The notes under the pieces were generated by a model, which saw only the letters and a program-made list of their open reading frames with translations, searched no databases and had not been told where the DNA came from. DNA of 14,273 nt from NCBI GenBank assembly GCA_964621215.1, contig CAZULF010000056.1, forward strand, positions 1 to 14,273. The letters are read 5' to 3'. This document shows, one piece after another, positions 1 to 6,878 of this stretch (its first letter is position 1; each line of letters starts with the position of its first letter). The stretch comes from CAZULF01 sp964621215. Lineage in GTDB: Bacteria > Pseudomonadota > Gammaproteobacteria > UBA1113. Made by a program: the position numbers and the translations under genes.

Positions 1-974
1 AAATTTTCATATAAATTAGGAATAGAGGTTAAACATTCTAATGTTGCTAAACCGGCCGCCATAGCCACAGGATTGCCAGATAATGTACCCGCTTGATAAA
101 CCAGACCCAGCGGAGACAGATGTGTCATCACTTCGCGGCGACCACCAAAGGCACCAACGGGCATACCACCACCAATAATTTTGCCTAAAGTGGTGAGATC
201 GGGTTTGATATTATAAAGCGCTTGCGCACCGCCTAAGGCTACTCTAAATCCTGTCATCACTTCATCAAAAATCAGCAGACTACCATAATCATCACACAGG
301 GCACGCAAACCTTGTAAAAAACCCTCTTCAGGCAAAATACAATTCATGTTGCCAGCGATAGGCTCTAAAATGATGGCGGCGATCTGCTCACCTTGCGTAG
401 CAAATAACTGTTTGACTTGTTCAAGGTTATTAAACTCCGCTAATAAGGTATGCTCGACAAAATTAGCAGGCACACCAGCAGAGCTGGGTGAGCCAAACGT
501 CAATGCCCCTGAGCCCGCTTGCACTAATAACGCATCAGCATGGCCATGATAACAACCGACAAATTTAATGAATTTATCGCGTTTGGTATAACCACGCGCC
601 AAACGAATGGCACTCATAGTGGCTTCAGTGCCTGAGCTGACCATCCGTATCATTTCAATATTGGGCATGATACTCAAGACTTTTTCCGCCAAATTGACTT
701 CTAGTTCCGTGGGTGCACCAAAACTTAACCCAGAAGAAATTTGTGCTTGCACAGCAGCAATGACATCAGGATGAGCGTGTCCTAAGATCATGGGGCCCCA
801 CGATCCCACATAATCAATGTATTTGTTCTTATCGACATCCGTCATATAGGCACCCTGAGCGCTTTTAATAAATATAGGATTTCCACCCACACTGCGGAAA
901 GCGCGTACTGGGGAATTTACCCCACCAGGAATGATTTGTTGGGCTTGTTCAAATAAATCTTCAGAAATAGACAT
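1..974 (-). CDS. hemL: Glutamate-1-semialdehyde 2,1-aminomutase, 3' end cut by window edge
   Basis: PLP enzyme that converts glutamate-1-semialdehyde to 5-aminolevulinate, the first dedicated tetrapyrrole precursor of the C5 pathway; cytosolic. I translated the minus strand from the ATG at 974: the protein begins MSISEDLFEQAQQIIPGGVN and runs in frame for 324 codons to the window edge. The family usually has about 425-430 residues, so roughly 100 C-terminal residues lie outside. Visible hallmarks are PGGVNSPVRAF near the N-terminus, the SSGTEATMSAIRLAR cofactor-binding stretch, the FDEVMTGFR aspartate motif and the Schiff-base lysine in LGKIIGGGMPVGAFGG at residue 265, the same position as in the E. 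coli enzyme. An AAGGG ribosome site sits 8 bases before the ATG. It is divergent from the rubredoxin gene. The truncation is only the window boundary. Confidence 0.97.
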   Translation of the reverse strand, partial: MSISEDLFEQAQQIIPGGVNSPVRAFRSVGGNPIFIKSAQGAYMTDVDKNKYIDYVGSWGPMILGHAHPDVIAAVQAQISSGLSFGAPTELEVNLAEKVLSIMPNIEMIRMVSSGTEATMSAIRLARGYTKRDKFIKFVGCYHGHADALLVQAGSGALTFGSPSSAGVPANFVEHTLLAEFNNLEQVKQLFATQGEQIAAIILEPIAGNMNCILPEEGFLQGLRALCDDYGSLLIFDEVMTGFRVALGGAQALYNIKPDLTTLGKIIGGGMPVGAFGGRREVMTHLSPLGLVYQAGTLSGNPVAMAAGLATLECLTSIPNLYEN

Positions 975-991
975 AATCAGACCCTTGAAGT

Positions 992-1023
992 AGTTGTTGA
1001 GGTAAAAAGTTGTTGAGATAAAA
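992..1023. repeat. Two tandem copies of a 16-bp unit in the hemL leader
   Basis: AGTTGTTGAGGTAAAA at 992-1007 is followed directly by AGTTGTTGAGATAAAA at 1008-1023 (15 of 16 bases identical). It lies between the hemL start and the rubredoxin promoter, so it would be in the hemL 5' untranslated or promoter region. It could be a replication-slippage duplication or a pair of protein-binding sites; the sequence does not decide. Confidence 0.7.
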
Positions 1024-1024
1024 A

Positions 1025-1055
1025 TTGGCAATCATGGGCAATGATAATATATAAT
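1025..1055 (+). promoter_or_regulatory. Candidate sigma-70 promoter of the rubredoxin gene
   Basis: TTGGCA (1025-1030) resembles the -35 consensus with one mismatch, and a perfect TATAAT lies at 1050-1055. The 19-bp spacing is longer than the usual 16-18, so the -10 is the stronger half. Transcription would start near 1062, leaving about 25 bases before the ATG at 1088. Confidence 0.45.
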
Positions 1056-1087
1056 GCGACTTTAATCGATTTATCAGGTAGCGATTT

Positions 1088-1255
1088 ATGAAAAAATATA
1101 TGTGCTTACTGTGTGGTTTTCTTTATGAAGAAGAGAAGGGCTGGCCCGAAGAAGGCATTGCCCCAGGTACCCGCTGGGAAGATATCCCACCGAACTGGCA
1201 TTGCCCTGAATGCGGCGCCACCAAAGATGATTTCGAGATGATGGAAGTGGAATAG
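1088..1255 (+). CDS. Rubredoxin
   Basis: A 55-residue one-iron electron carrier. The four iron-ligand cysteines are in two CxxC(G) knuckles, C6-x-x-C9-G and C39-x-x-C42-G, and the family signature residues follow: Y/W-rich core, GWPEEGIAPGTRWEDIPPNW in the middle, and an acidic C-terminus. Length is typical (about 52-56 residues). Rubredoxins pass single electrons to alkane hydroxylases, peroxide- or NO-reducing proteins, or other redox partners in the cytosol; no partner is encoded in the window. The gene is too short for most ORF cut-offs. It diverges from hemL and converges on erpA with only 3 bp between the stop codons. Start chosen because it gives the family-standard N-terminus MKKYMCLLCG. 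Confidence 0.96.
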   Translation: MKKYMCLLCGFLYEEEKGWPEEGIAPGTRWEDIPPNWHCPECGATKDDFEMMEVE

Positions 1256-1258
1256 AGG

Positions 1259-1639
1259 TTATTCCTCTTCCTTAATCGCAAACGACGAGCCACAACCACA
1301 GGTCGTCGAGGCATTGGGATTGCGAATAATAAAGCGTTCGCCTTCAATATCGTCTTTATAATCAATTTCAGCGCCAGCAAGATATTGCAAACTCATAGGA
1401 TCAACCAATAATGAAACGGTGACGTCATCTGCATTGTCGCGATGAACCATTTTGTGGACCACCGTATCGTCATCATTCACTATTTCATCAAAAGTGAAGC
1501 CATACTGAAAACCCGAGCAGCCACCGCCCTCAACGTAAACACGAAGCTTTAAATTTAAATTACCTTCTTCTTCCATCAAAGACCAGACTTTTTTAGCTGC
1601 ATCTATGGTAAAATCAAGAGGTTCTGTTACTGTATTCAT
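1259..1639 (-). CDS. erpA: Iron-sulfur cluster insertion protein ErpA
   Basis: A-type carrier that delivers Fe-S clusters to apoproteins, in E. coli including the isoprenoid enzymes IspG and IspH. 126 residues. The three cluster-ligand cysteines are C41 in GGGCSGFQYGFTFDE and C114/C116 near the C-terminus in TTCGCGSSF. NLKLRVYVEGGGCSGFQYGF and LVDPMSLQYL match ErpA better than IscA or SufA. About seven or eight extra residues (HRDNADD region, about 66-73) are inserted before VDPMSLQYL relative to E. coli ErpA. I start at the ATG at 1639 because the longer reading frame upstream (to 1762) runs through an intergenic repeat and yields no family sequence. It is divergent from dedA. Confidence 0.95.
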   Translation of the reverse strand: MNTVTEPLDFTIDAAKKVWSLMEEEGNLNLKLRVYVEGGGCSGFQYGFTFDEIVNDDDTVVHKMVHRDNADDVTVSLLVDPMSLQYLAGAEIDYKDDIEGERFIIRNPNASTTCGCGSSFAIKEEE

Positions 1640-1679
1640 AATGATATTCCGCGAACAAAAATGGCCTGTATAATACCAC

Positions 1680-1688
1680 ATTATAACA
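1680..1688 (-). promoter_or_regulatory. Extended -10 promoter element for erpA
   Basis: On the minus strand the sequence TGTTATAAT contains a perfect TATAAT preceded by the TGn extended -10 motif, about 40 bases before the erpA ATG. No convincing -35 is seen, and the place where it would lie is occupied by the repeat at 1697-1728. Confidence 0.45.
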
Positions 1689-1696
1689 CAATAAAT

Positions 1697-1728
1697 GTAG
1701 CCCAGATGAAGCGAAGCGGAATCCGGGG
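1697..1728 (+). repeat. Diverged solitary copy of the 32-bp intergenic repeat module
   Basis: This stretch begins GTAGCCCAGATGAAGCGAAG and ends CGGAATCCGGGG. It has the same length and the same ends as the 32-bp modules at 12135, 12253, 14101 and 14219, but several internal differences. It lies between the divergent erpA and dedA genes, ending 23 bases before the dedA start. Confidence 0.8.
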
Positions 1729-1751
1729 CAAGATAAGAGAGAAGGAAGCAA

Positions 1752-2399
1752 ATGCATTTCATTATAGATTTTTTTCAGTTTTTGGCACATTTGGACGTGC
1801 ACTTACATCAGTTTATCTTGATGTATGGTCAATGGGTCTATTTATTACTATTTATTATTATCTTTGCCGAAACCGGCTTAGTGATTGCGCCTTTTTTCCC
1901 GGGAGATTCCCTACTCTTCGCTGCTGGCAGCTTGGCCGCGTTAGATGGTTTGAATATTTATCTTCTATTTGGCTTACTCTTTGTTGCCGCGGTTGCAGGG
2001 GATAATTTCAATTATTTCATTGGATATCGATTTGGACGTCGATTATTCTTATCAGACCATTCGAAGTTATTTAACAAAAAACATCTTGATCGCGCCCATG
2101 ATTTTTACGAAAAATATGGCTCGAGCGCGATTATTATTGCCCGTTTTATCCCATTTATAAGAACCTTTATGCCCTGTGTTGCGGGCATGGGAGCCATGTA
2201 TTATCCCCGTTTTTTGGGGTTTGATATTATTGGCGGCGCATTATGGGTAGGCGGCATATTGGGTGTCAGTTACTTATTTGGCAATATCCCCTTTATAAAA
2301 GCTCATTTTTCATTGGTTATTTTTGCAATTATCGGGGTTTCAATGATTCCTGTCGTATGGGAATTTTTCAAGGTAGAATCGGAAGATAAAGGGCGGTAG
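1752..2399 (+). CDS. dedA: DedA family inner-membrane protein
   Basis: 215-residue polytopic membrane protein, very close in pattern to E. coli DedA (219 residues): HxDVHL near residue 14, YGxWVY, ETGLVIAPFFPGDSLLFAAG (residues 40-59), GDxxNYxIG, and ARFIPFIRTFMPCVAGMG. The residues known to be important in DedA relatives such as YqjA are all present: E40, D52, R131 and R137. DedA-family proteins are required for envelope integrity and proton-motive-force homeostasis, and some members flip polyprenyl phosphate or phospholipid; the precise substrate of this one is not shown by sequence. A GAAGGA ribosome site at 1741-1746 stands 5 bases before the ATG. The next gene, hemJ, begins 3 bases after the stop, so the two are probably co-transcribed. 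Confidence 0.93.
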   Translation: MHFIIDFFQFLAHLDVHLHQFILMYGQWVYLLLFIIIFAETGLVIAPFFPGDSLLFAAGSLAALDGLNIYLLFGLLFVAAVAGDNFNYFIGYRFGRRLFLSDHSKLFNKKHLDRAHDFYEKYGSSAIIIARFIPFIRTFMPCVAGMGAMYYPRFLGFDIIGGALWVGGILGVSYLFGNIPFIKAHFSLVIFAIIGVSMIPVVWEFFKVESEDKGR

Positions 2400-2402
2400 A
2401 TT

Positions 2403-2825
2403 ATGCATTTGTTGAAAGCTTTTCATGTTATTGCCATGGTGGCCTGGTTTGCGGGGTTATTTTATCTACCTAGGCTGTTTGTTTACCATGCCAGTTGTGA
2501 TGATGAACCCGGTAATCGCCGTTTCAAAATTATGGAACATAAGCTTTACTATTACATCACCACACCCAGCGCTATTGTGACGACAATACTGGGATTAACC
2601 CTGTTTTTCCTACGTTATAGCCACTATTCACATACATTCTGGATTTACATCAAGATGGGATTAGTGGCTTTACTGTGGGTATTCCACCTGTACTGCGGGC
2701 ATTGCTTAAAACAATTTAAAAGGGATAAAAATCCCCATTCAGAGCGTTTCTATAGACTAATCAATGAGGTACCTACCCTTATCTTGATTAGCGTCGTGAT
2801 TCTATCATTTTTAAAGCCAGTTTGA
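2403..2825 (+). CDS. hemJ: Protoporphyrinogen IX oxidase HemJ (UPF0093)
   Basis: 140-residue integral membrane protein that oxidises protoporphyrinogen IX to protoporphyrin IX in haem synthesis, replacing HemG or HemY in many proteobacteria. The N-terminal signature KAFHVIAMVAWFAGLFYLPR carries the conserved histidine (H8), and the conserved lysine is in IYIKMGL (K84). Four hydrophobic segments are visible, at about residues 5-27, 52-71, 80-98 and 124-138. Length and motif order are typical of the family. It sits 3 bp behind dedA, and hemL lies 1.4 kb away. A role in haem synthesis is therefore supported both by the family and by the neighbourhood, although hemL is not in the same transcript. 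Confidence 0.92.
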   Translation: MHLLKAFHVIAMVAWFAGLFYLPRLFVYHASCDDEPGNRRFKIMEHKLYYYITTPSAIVTTILGLTLFFLRYSHYSHTFWIYIKMGLVALLWVFHLYCGHCLKQFKRDKNPHSERFYRLINEVPTLILISVVILSFLKPV

Positions 2826-2939
2826 TTTTTAACCCTAAATTGGATACTATGTGCCCCCTAGACTTTAAAACCAGCGATTAGCGGGTAAAAAGTCCCCTAA
2901 ATTTTGAACTGAACGACATGAAATAATGAGGAAAGTATA

Positions 2940-3170
2940 ATGCAAGCGGATATCCACCCAAAATATGTGCCACTGGATGTTACCTGTAGCTGCGGTAACA
3001 CTTTTAAAACCCAATCAGCTAATACCAAAGGCAATTTGCATATTGAAGCCTGCGCTAAATGCCATCCAGCCTACACTGGCCAAAAGAGCCGTGGTGCTGC
3101 AGGTGGTGACAGCGTTAACCGGTTTAACGAAAAATATAGTCGACGTGCTAAAAAAGCAGACGCGGCGTAG
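2940..3170 (+). CDS. rpmE: 50S ribosomal protein L31, zinc-binding type
   Basis: 76-residue large-subunit ribosomal protein. The N-terminus MQADIHPKYVPLDVTCSCGN and the C-terminal VNRFNEKYSRR are family signatures. The four zinc ligands are present (C16, C18, C38, C41 in CxC and CxxCHP contexts), so this is the zinc-containing paralogue rather than the Cys-free type that replaces it under zinc starvation. A GAGGAAA ribosome site precedes the ATG by a few bases. The 114 bases between hemJ and rpmE show no gene; a promoter is probably there, but I cannot place it convincingly. Confidence 0.97.
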   Translation: MQADIHPKYVPLDVTCSCGNTFKTQSANTKGNLHIEACAKCHPAYTGQKSRGAAGGDSVNRFNEKYSRRAKKADAA

Positions 3171-3185
3171 ATTAGAGTTGACTGG

Positions 3186-3252
3186 ATGCCAGCCTTCGCT
3201 GGCATGACAAAGTTAAAGTTCGCGGGCATGAAAGTTAAAGTTCGCTGGCATC
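3186..3252. repeat. Hairpin plus two tandem 22-bp units after rpmE
   Basis: ATGCCAGC (3186-3193) and GCTGGCAT (3198-3205) form a perfect 8-bp stem with a CTTC loop. They are followed by two adjacent 22-bp units, at 3209-3230 and 3231-3252, both beginning AAAGTTAAAGTTCGC and differing at two bases. The reverse strand encodes the peptide MPAKAGIQ, a recognisable by-product of a widespread class of proteobacterial intergenic repeats. No T-tract follows the hairpin, so a terminator role for rpmE is uncertain. Confidence 0.75.
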
Positions 3253-3325
3253 CATCCAGGCTATGTTGATTTTTGCGAGCTTGAGCATGCAGGAATGACA
3301 CCAACAATTAGGATTCTATAGGCCT

Positions 3326-4927
3326 ATGACAAACAAAACAGCGTTTCAGAAAAGCATATCGACCTTTTCGTTGACGATGACTGGGGTGACGGCTATTATT
3401 GGCTCCGGCTGGTTATTAGGTACTCAAAAAATTGCTATGATTGCGGGCCCCGCCAGCTTGCTCTCCTGGGTGGTGGGCGCGGCAGTGGCCTTGTTAGTTG
3501 GGCTATTTTATATAGAGGTAGGTAGCGCAAATCCTTCCTCTGGTGGCATCGGTTACTATTCTCATCTTACTCATGGCCGCTTTTGCGGTTTTCTTACGTC
3601 TTGGATTAACTGGTTAAGCATTGTGGCAGTACCGCCGATTGAGGCGCAGGGTATCGTGCAATATCTCAGTCAGCTCTCTCCCTTCTTCGCCAAGTTTTAT
3701 GATTTGCAGTCGCATAATCTTACTCCATCGGGTATTGTTTTTGCCTTTATTCTAATGTTGTTTCTTATGTTTATTAACTATTGGAGCGTGAAAATCTTTA
3801 TCCGCTTTAATAATTTCTTTACTATCCTCAAAATCCTCGTGCCGGTTCTTACCATTATTTGTCTCTTTTATGCTGGGTTACACGCACAAAATTTCGGTAA
3901 TAGTGTCGAAACGTTCATGCCATTTGGTGTGAAGTCCATTTTTGCGAGTGTCGTAGCTTGCGGTGTGGTGATGTCGTTTAATGGCTTCCAATCGCCATTG
4001 ACCTTCTCTCAAGAAATTGAATCACCCAAACGGCAATTGCCGATTGCAGTGATTGGTAGCATTTTAATTGCATTTGTTATTTACGTATTATTGCAGGCTG
4101 TTTTTATCGGTAGCATTAGTCCAACCACGTTACTTAACGGCTGGCAAAGCATTAACTTTCGTTCACCTTATGTTGATTTGTTGATGTTGGCTAATCTGCA
4201 ATTGATGGTGACTGGGGTATATATCGGTTCGGTCATTTCCCCCACAGCTTGTGGCGCTGCCTTTATCGCATCGAGCTCACGTATTTTGTATTCGCTTTCC
4301 ACTGAAGGGCATTTGCCTGCGGTATTGAGCAAACTTAACCAATGGCATAATAATCCACGTAATTCTATTGTCGTGTGCACTATTGTCGGCTCAGTGTTCT
4401 TATTATTGTTTAAGGGTTGGTATAGTTTAGTGGCGGTGATTTCGGTGTTGCATTTATTCTCTTATGTTCCTGCGCCCATCATCACCATTGCCAATCGTAT
4501 TAAAAACAAAAATAATAAATCCTCATCTAAAGCCTTTGTTCTTCCTTTGGCTCATTTAATTGCCCCAGGGTTGCTGTTTGTGATTTCGATGCTCATTTTT
4601 TATGCTGAATGGCCTTTGGCTGACGAAATGGCGTTGTTAATCCTACCGGGTTTGGGCTTCTATTTTTATTATGAGATCAAATACCGCAAAGCCAGTGCCT
4701 TTTGGCCGGTATTTAAAGGCGCATCTTGGTTAATATTTTATATCTTAGGCATCAGCATTATCACCTTTTTGGGCAATAATGCCTGGTATAGCGATAATTT
4801 TATCTCTTCGAATAGCAGTATGGTGCTGATTGGGTTATTATCACTTATAACCTATGTGTATGGGGCGTATTTTGCACTGGATAAGGAAACTTATGTTTCA
4901 TCAGGTGCGAATGTGGCTCCGAAGTAA
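3326..4927 (+). CDS. APC-superfamily amino acid permease, aspartate-symporter-like
   Basis: 533-residue inner-membrane transporter with about 12 hydrophobic segments. The first helix carries TAIIGSGWLLG (residues 22-32), the unwound glycine motif where APC permeases bind the substrate backbone, followed by IAGPASLLSW. The N-terminal pattern FQKSISTFSLTMTGVTAIIGSGW and GSANPSSGGIGYYSHLTHG resembles the Bacillus YveA (AspP) aspartate:proton symporter group more than the lysine or GABA permeases. Substrate is therefore inferred, not shown. Amino-acid permeases of this type are abundant in intracellular bacteria that live on host amino acids. The ribosome site is weak; the ATG at 3326 starts exactly at the conserved N-terminus. 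The next gene begins 12 bases after its stop. Confidence 0.85.
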   Translation: MTNKTAFQKSISTFSLTMTGVTAIIGSGWLLGTQKIAMIAGPASLLSWVVGAAVALLVGLFYIEVGSANPSSGGIGYYSHLTHGRFCGFLTSWINWLSIVAVPPIEAQGIVQYLSQLSPFFAKFYDLQSHNLTPSGIVFAFILMLFLMFINYWSVKIFIRFNNFFTILKILVPVLTIICLFYAGLHAQNFGNSVETFMPFGVKSIFASVVACGVVMSFNGFQSPLTFSQEIESPKRQLPIAVIGSILIAFVIYVLLQAVFIGSISPTTLLNGWQSINFRSPYVDLLMLANLQLMVTGVYIGSVISPTACGAAFIASSSRILYSLSTEGHLPAVLSKLNQWHNNPRNSIVVCTIVGSVFLLLFKGWYSLVAVISVLHLFSYVPAPIITIANRIKNKNNKSSSKAFVLPLAHLIAPGLLFVISMLIFYAEWPLADEMALLILPGLGFYFYYEIKYRKASAFWPVFKGASWLIFYILGISIITFLGNNAWYSDNFISSNSSMVLIGLLSLITYVYGAYFALDKETYVSSGANVAPK

Positions 4928-4939
4928 ACAGGCCAGTGT

Positions 4940-5272
4940 ATGACGAAAGATTATTTATTTAAGATAACATTTATTCAAGACAAAGATCGCTACGAAGTTT
5001 ATGCCCGACAGGTCAGCGAATCTGACATGTATGGCTTTATTGTCATTGAAGAATTGGTTTTTGGTGAGCGAACACAAGTCGTGATCGATCCCTCTGAAGA
5101 ACGCATCAAAAATGAATTTTCCAACGTTGTACGGACCTATATCCCCATGCATGCGGTTTTGCGTATTGATGAAGTTGAACGTGAAGGCATTGCCAAAATT
5201 GTGAGAACCCCGTCAGGTACGGGTAATGTAAGTCCATTTCCCGGAACGATGACACAAAAAGCCAAGGAATAA
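4940..5272 (+). CDS. DUF1820 family protein
   Basis: 110-residue small protein of unknown function, recognised as DUF1820 by its conserved blocks: YEVYARQVSESDMYGFIVIE, ELVFGERTQVVIDPSEE, YIPMHAVLRIDEVEREG and VSPFPG near the C-terminus. No signal peptide or membrane helix is seen, so it is probably cytosolic. In many gammaproteobacteria DUF1820 genes stand beside nagZ, as here, where nagZ starts 3 bases after its stop and the AAGGA ribosome site of nagZ lies inside its last codons. Coupled translation with nagZ is likely. Its function is not known, and the sequence gives no catalytic motif. Confidence 0.9.
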   Translation: MTKDYLFKITFIQDKDRYEVYARQVSESDMYGFIVIEELVFGERTQVVIDPSEERIKNEFSNVVRTYIPMHAVLRIDEVEREGIAKIVRTPSGTGNVSPFPGTMTQKAKE

Positions 5273-5275
5273 ATC

Positions 5276-6313
5276 ATGTTAGGCCCAATAATTGTCGATA
5301 TTGATGGATTAATACTTTCTGAATCCGACAAAGAGGTCTTGTTACATCCTCTTGTTGGTGGCGTCATTTTATTCTCGCGTAACTACGCTAACCCCACCCA
5401 GTTATATGAACTGGTTCAGTCGATTAAAAATTTGCCTCGAACTCAACGATTGTTAGTATCAGTTGATCATGAAGGTGGTCGTGTGCAGCGTTTTCGCGAG
5501 CATTTTAGTCGCATCCCTGCCATGGGCAATCTTGGGGAGTTATATAATCAAGATCCTGTGACAGCGACTCAGCATGCCTATCGTTTGGGATGGTTGTTGG
5601 CGGTAGAGCTGTTGGTTTATGGCATTGATTACAGCTATGCACCGGTATTGGATTTAGATGGTGGTGTGAGTGAAGTAATAGGTAATCGTGCTTTTCATCA
5701 ACGTCCACAAGCTATTATTGAATTAACCCAAGCCTTTACTGACGGCATGCATGAAGCTGGTATGCCAGCAACGGGTAAGCATTTTCCAGGTCATGGTGCC
5801 GTGGCAGCAGATTCCCATACCGCTGTGCCAGTGGATCATCGCCCATTTGATGAATTGTGGCAAAATGATTTATTGCCCTATCGTGATTTGATTCAAGGTC
5901 GTCACCTGGATGCGATCATGACAGCCCATGTTATTTATGATGCAATTGATTTAAATGCACCTTGCTTTTCGCCTTTCTGGCTACAACAAATTTTGCGTCA
6001 ACGTTTAGAGTTCGATGGTGTTATCGTCAGTGATGATTTAACCATGGCGGGTGCTGCAACGGTAGGCAGTTATGCTCACCGTGCGGAATTAGCTTTAGAA
6101 GCGGGTTGCGATATGTTGCTGATTTGCAATAAACGTCAGGCAGTGCTTGAAGTGCTGCAACATCTCACCGATATATCCTATACCATTGATCCTATTTCTT
6201 CTCAGCGCATAGAAAAACTTTATGGACATTGTCATATCAAAAGACAGGATTTATCCGCGCATGCTGATTGGCAAGCAGCGCAATCATTATTAACTCAAAC
6301 CTCGGATATTTAA
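5276..6313 (+). CDS. nagZ: Beta-N-acetylhexosaminidase NagZ (GH3)
   Basis: 345-residue cytosolic glycoside hydrolase. It removes GlcNAc from GlcNAc-1,6-anhydroMurNAc-peptides during cell-wall recycling; in bacteria with AmpC the products also control beta-lactamase induction. Seen: VDHEGGRVQRF (63-73), YAPVLDLD, GKHFPGHG (167-174), the acid/base loop AADSH with the D179-H181 dyad, and the nucleophile D253 in VIVSDDLTM. Length is normal for the single-domain Gram-negative form. It sits in a compact run behind DUF1820 and 4 bases ahead of hpt. ATG chosen from the AAGGA ribosome site and the standard N-terminus MLGPIIVDIDG. Confidence 0.97.
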   Translation: MLGPIIVDIDGLILSESDKEVLLHPLVGGVILFSRNYANPTQLYELVQSIKNLPRTQRLLVSVDHEGGRVQRFREHFSRIPAMGNLGELYNQDPVTATQHAYRLGWLLAVELLVYGIDYSYAPVLDLDGGVSEVIGNRAFHQRPQAIIELTQAFTDGMHEAGMPATGKHFPGHGAVAADSHTAVPVDHRPFDELWQNDLLPYRDLIQGRHLDAIMTAHVIYDAIDLNAPCFSPFWLQQILRQRLEFDGVIVSDDLTMAGAATVGSYAHRAELALEAGCDMLLICNKRQAVLEVLQHLTDISYTIDPISSQRIEKLYGHCHIKRQDLSAHADWQAAQSLLTQTSDI

Positions 6314-6317
6314 TACC

Positions 6318-6878
6318 ATGCATTTACCTAAGCATATTCAGGAAGTTTTTAAACGCTCAACCTGTTTATACACGCAAGCGGAAGTGGATGCCGCGTTAGA
6401 TCGTATGGCAATGGCGATGAATACAGAATTAGCCGATAAAAACCCCATTATTTTATGTGTCATGATTGGTGGTTTAGTTCCGGTCGGAAATTTGTTGCCC
6501 CGTTTAGATTTTCCCATGGAGTTACATTATGTGCATGCTACTCGTTATCGCGGTGATATCCGTGGTGGTGATTTAGTATGGAAAGCCAGCCCGAGTTTCT
6601 CCGTAGAAGGGCGTGTGGTGGTAGTGATTGATGATATTCTTGATGGCGGCTTAACCTTAGCGGCGATTATGGATTATTGTCGCGAACACGGCGCTACGGA
6701 AGTATTAAGTGGAGTGCTGGTAGATAAGCATCATGTACGGGAAGAGGGCGGCACAGAAAAAGCGGATTTCACCGGCCTCACTGTTGATGATCATTATATC
6801 TTTGGTTATGGCATGGATTATCGCGAATATCTCCGCAATGCTCCAGGCATCTTTGTGGTAGCGCCAGAAGATGAGTAA
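6318..6878 (+). CDS. Hypoxanthine-guanine phosphoribosyltransferase
   Basis: 186-residue type I phosphoribosyltransferase that joins hypoxanthine or guanine to PRPP, giving IMP or GMP. The PRPP-binding loop is VVVVIDDILDGGLTL (about residues 100-114) with the two adjacent acidic residues D105/D106 and D109; Gly replaces the more common Thr or Ser after D109. MIGGLVPVGNLLPRLDFPMELHYVHATRYRG is the usual N-terminal core, and DKHHVREE and DDHYIFGYGMDY are the base-recognition and C-terminal motifs. The stop codon overlaps the next gene, mtiP, by 8 bases, so translation is likely coupled. The partner gene produces hypoxanthine, the substrate of this enzyme. Symbol left empty because hpt and hprT names are both used for this branch. 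Confidence 0.92.
   Translation: MHLPKHIQEVFKRSTCLYTQAEVDAALDRMAMAMNTELADKNPIILCVMIGGLVPVGNLLPRLDFPMELHYVHATRYRGDIRGGDLVWKASPSFSVEGRVVVVIDDILDGGLTLAAIMDYCREHGATEVLSGVLVDKHHVREEGGTEKADFTGLTVDDHYIFGYGMDYREYLRNAPGIFVVAPEDE

Noticed and set aside
1640..1762. Longer N-terminus for ErpA (41 extra residues, ATG at 1762)
   Set aside because: The extension is a translation of the intergenic repeat and promoter region and has no resemblance to A-type carriers; the ATG at 1639 gives the family N-terminus.
3071..3307. Minus-strand reading frame over the end of rpmE
   Set aside because: It contains the MPAKAGIQ peptide from an intergenic repeat and runs antisense to rpmE, a certain gene.
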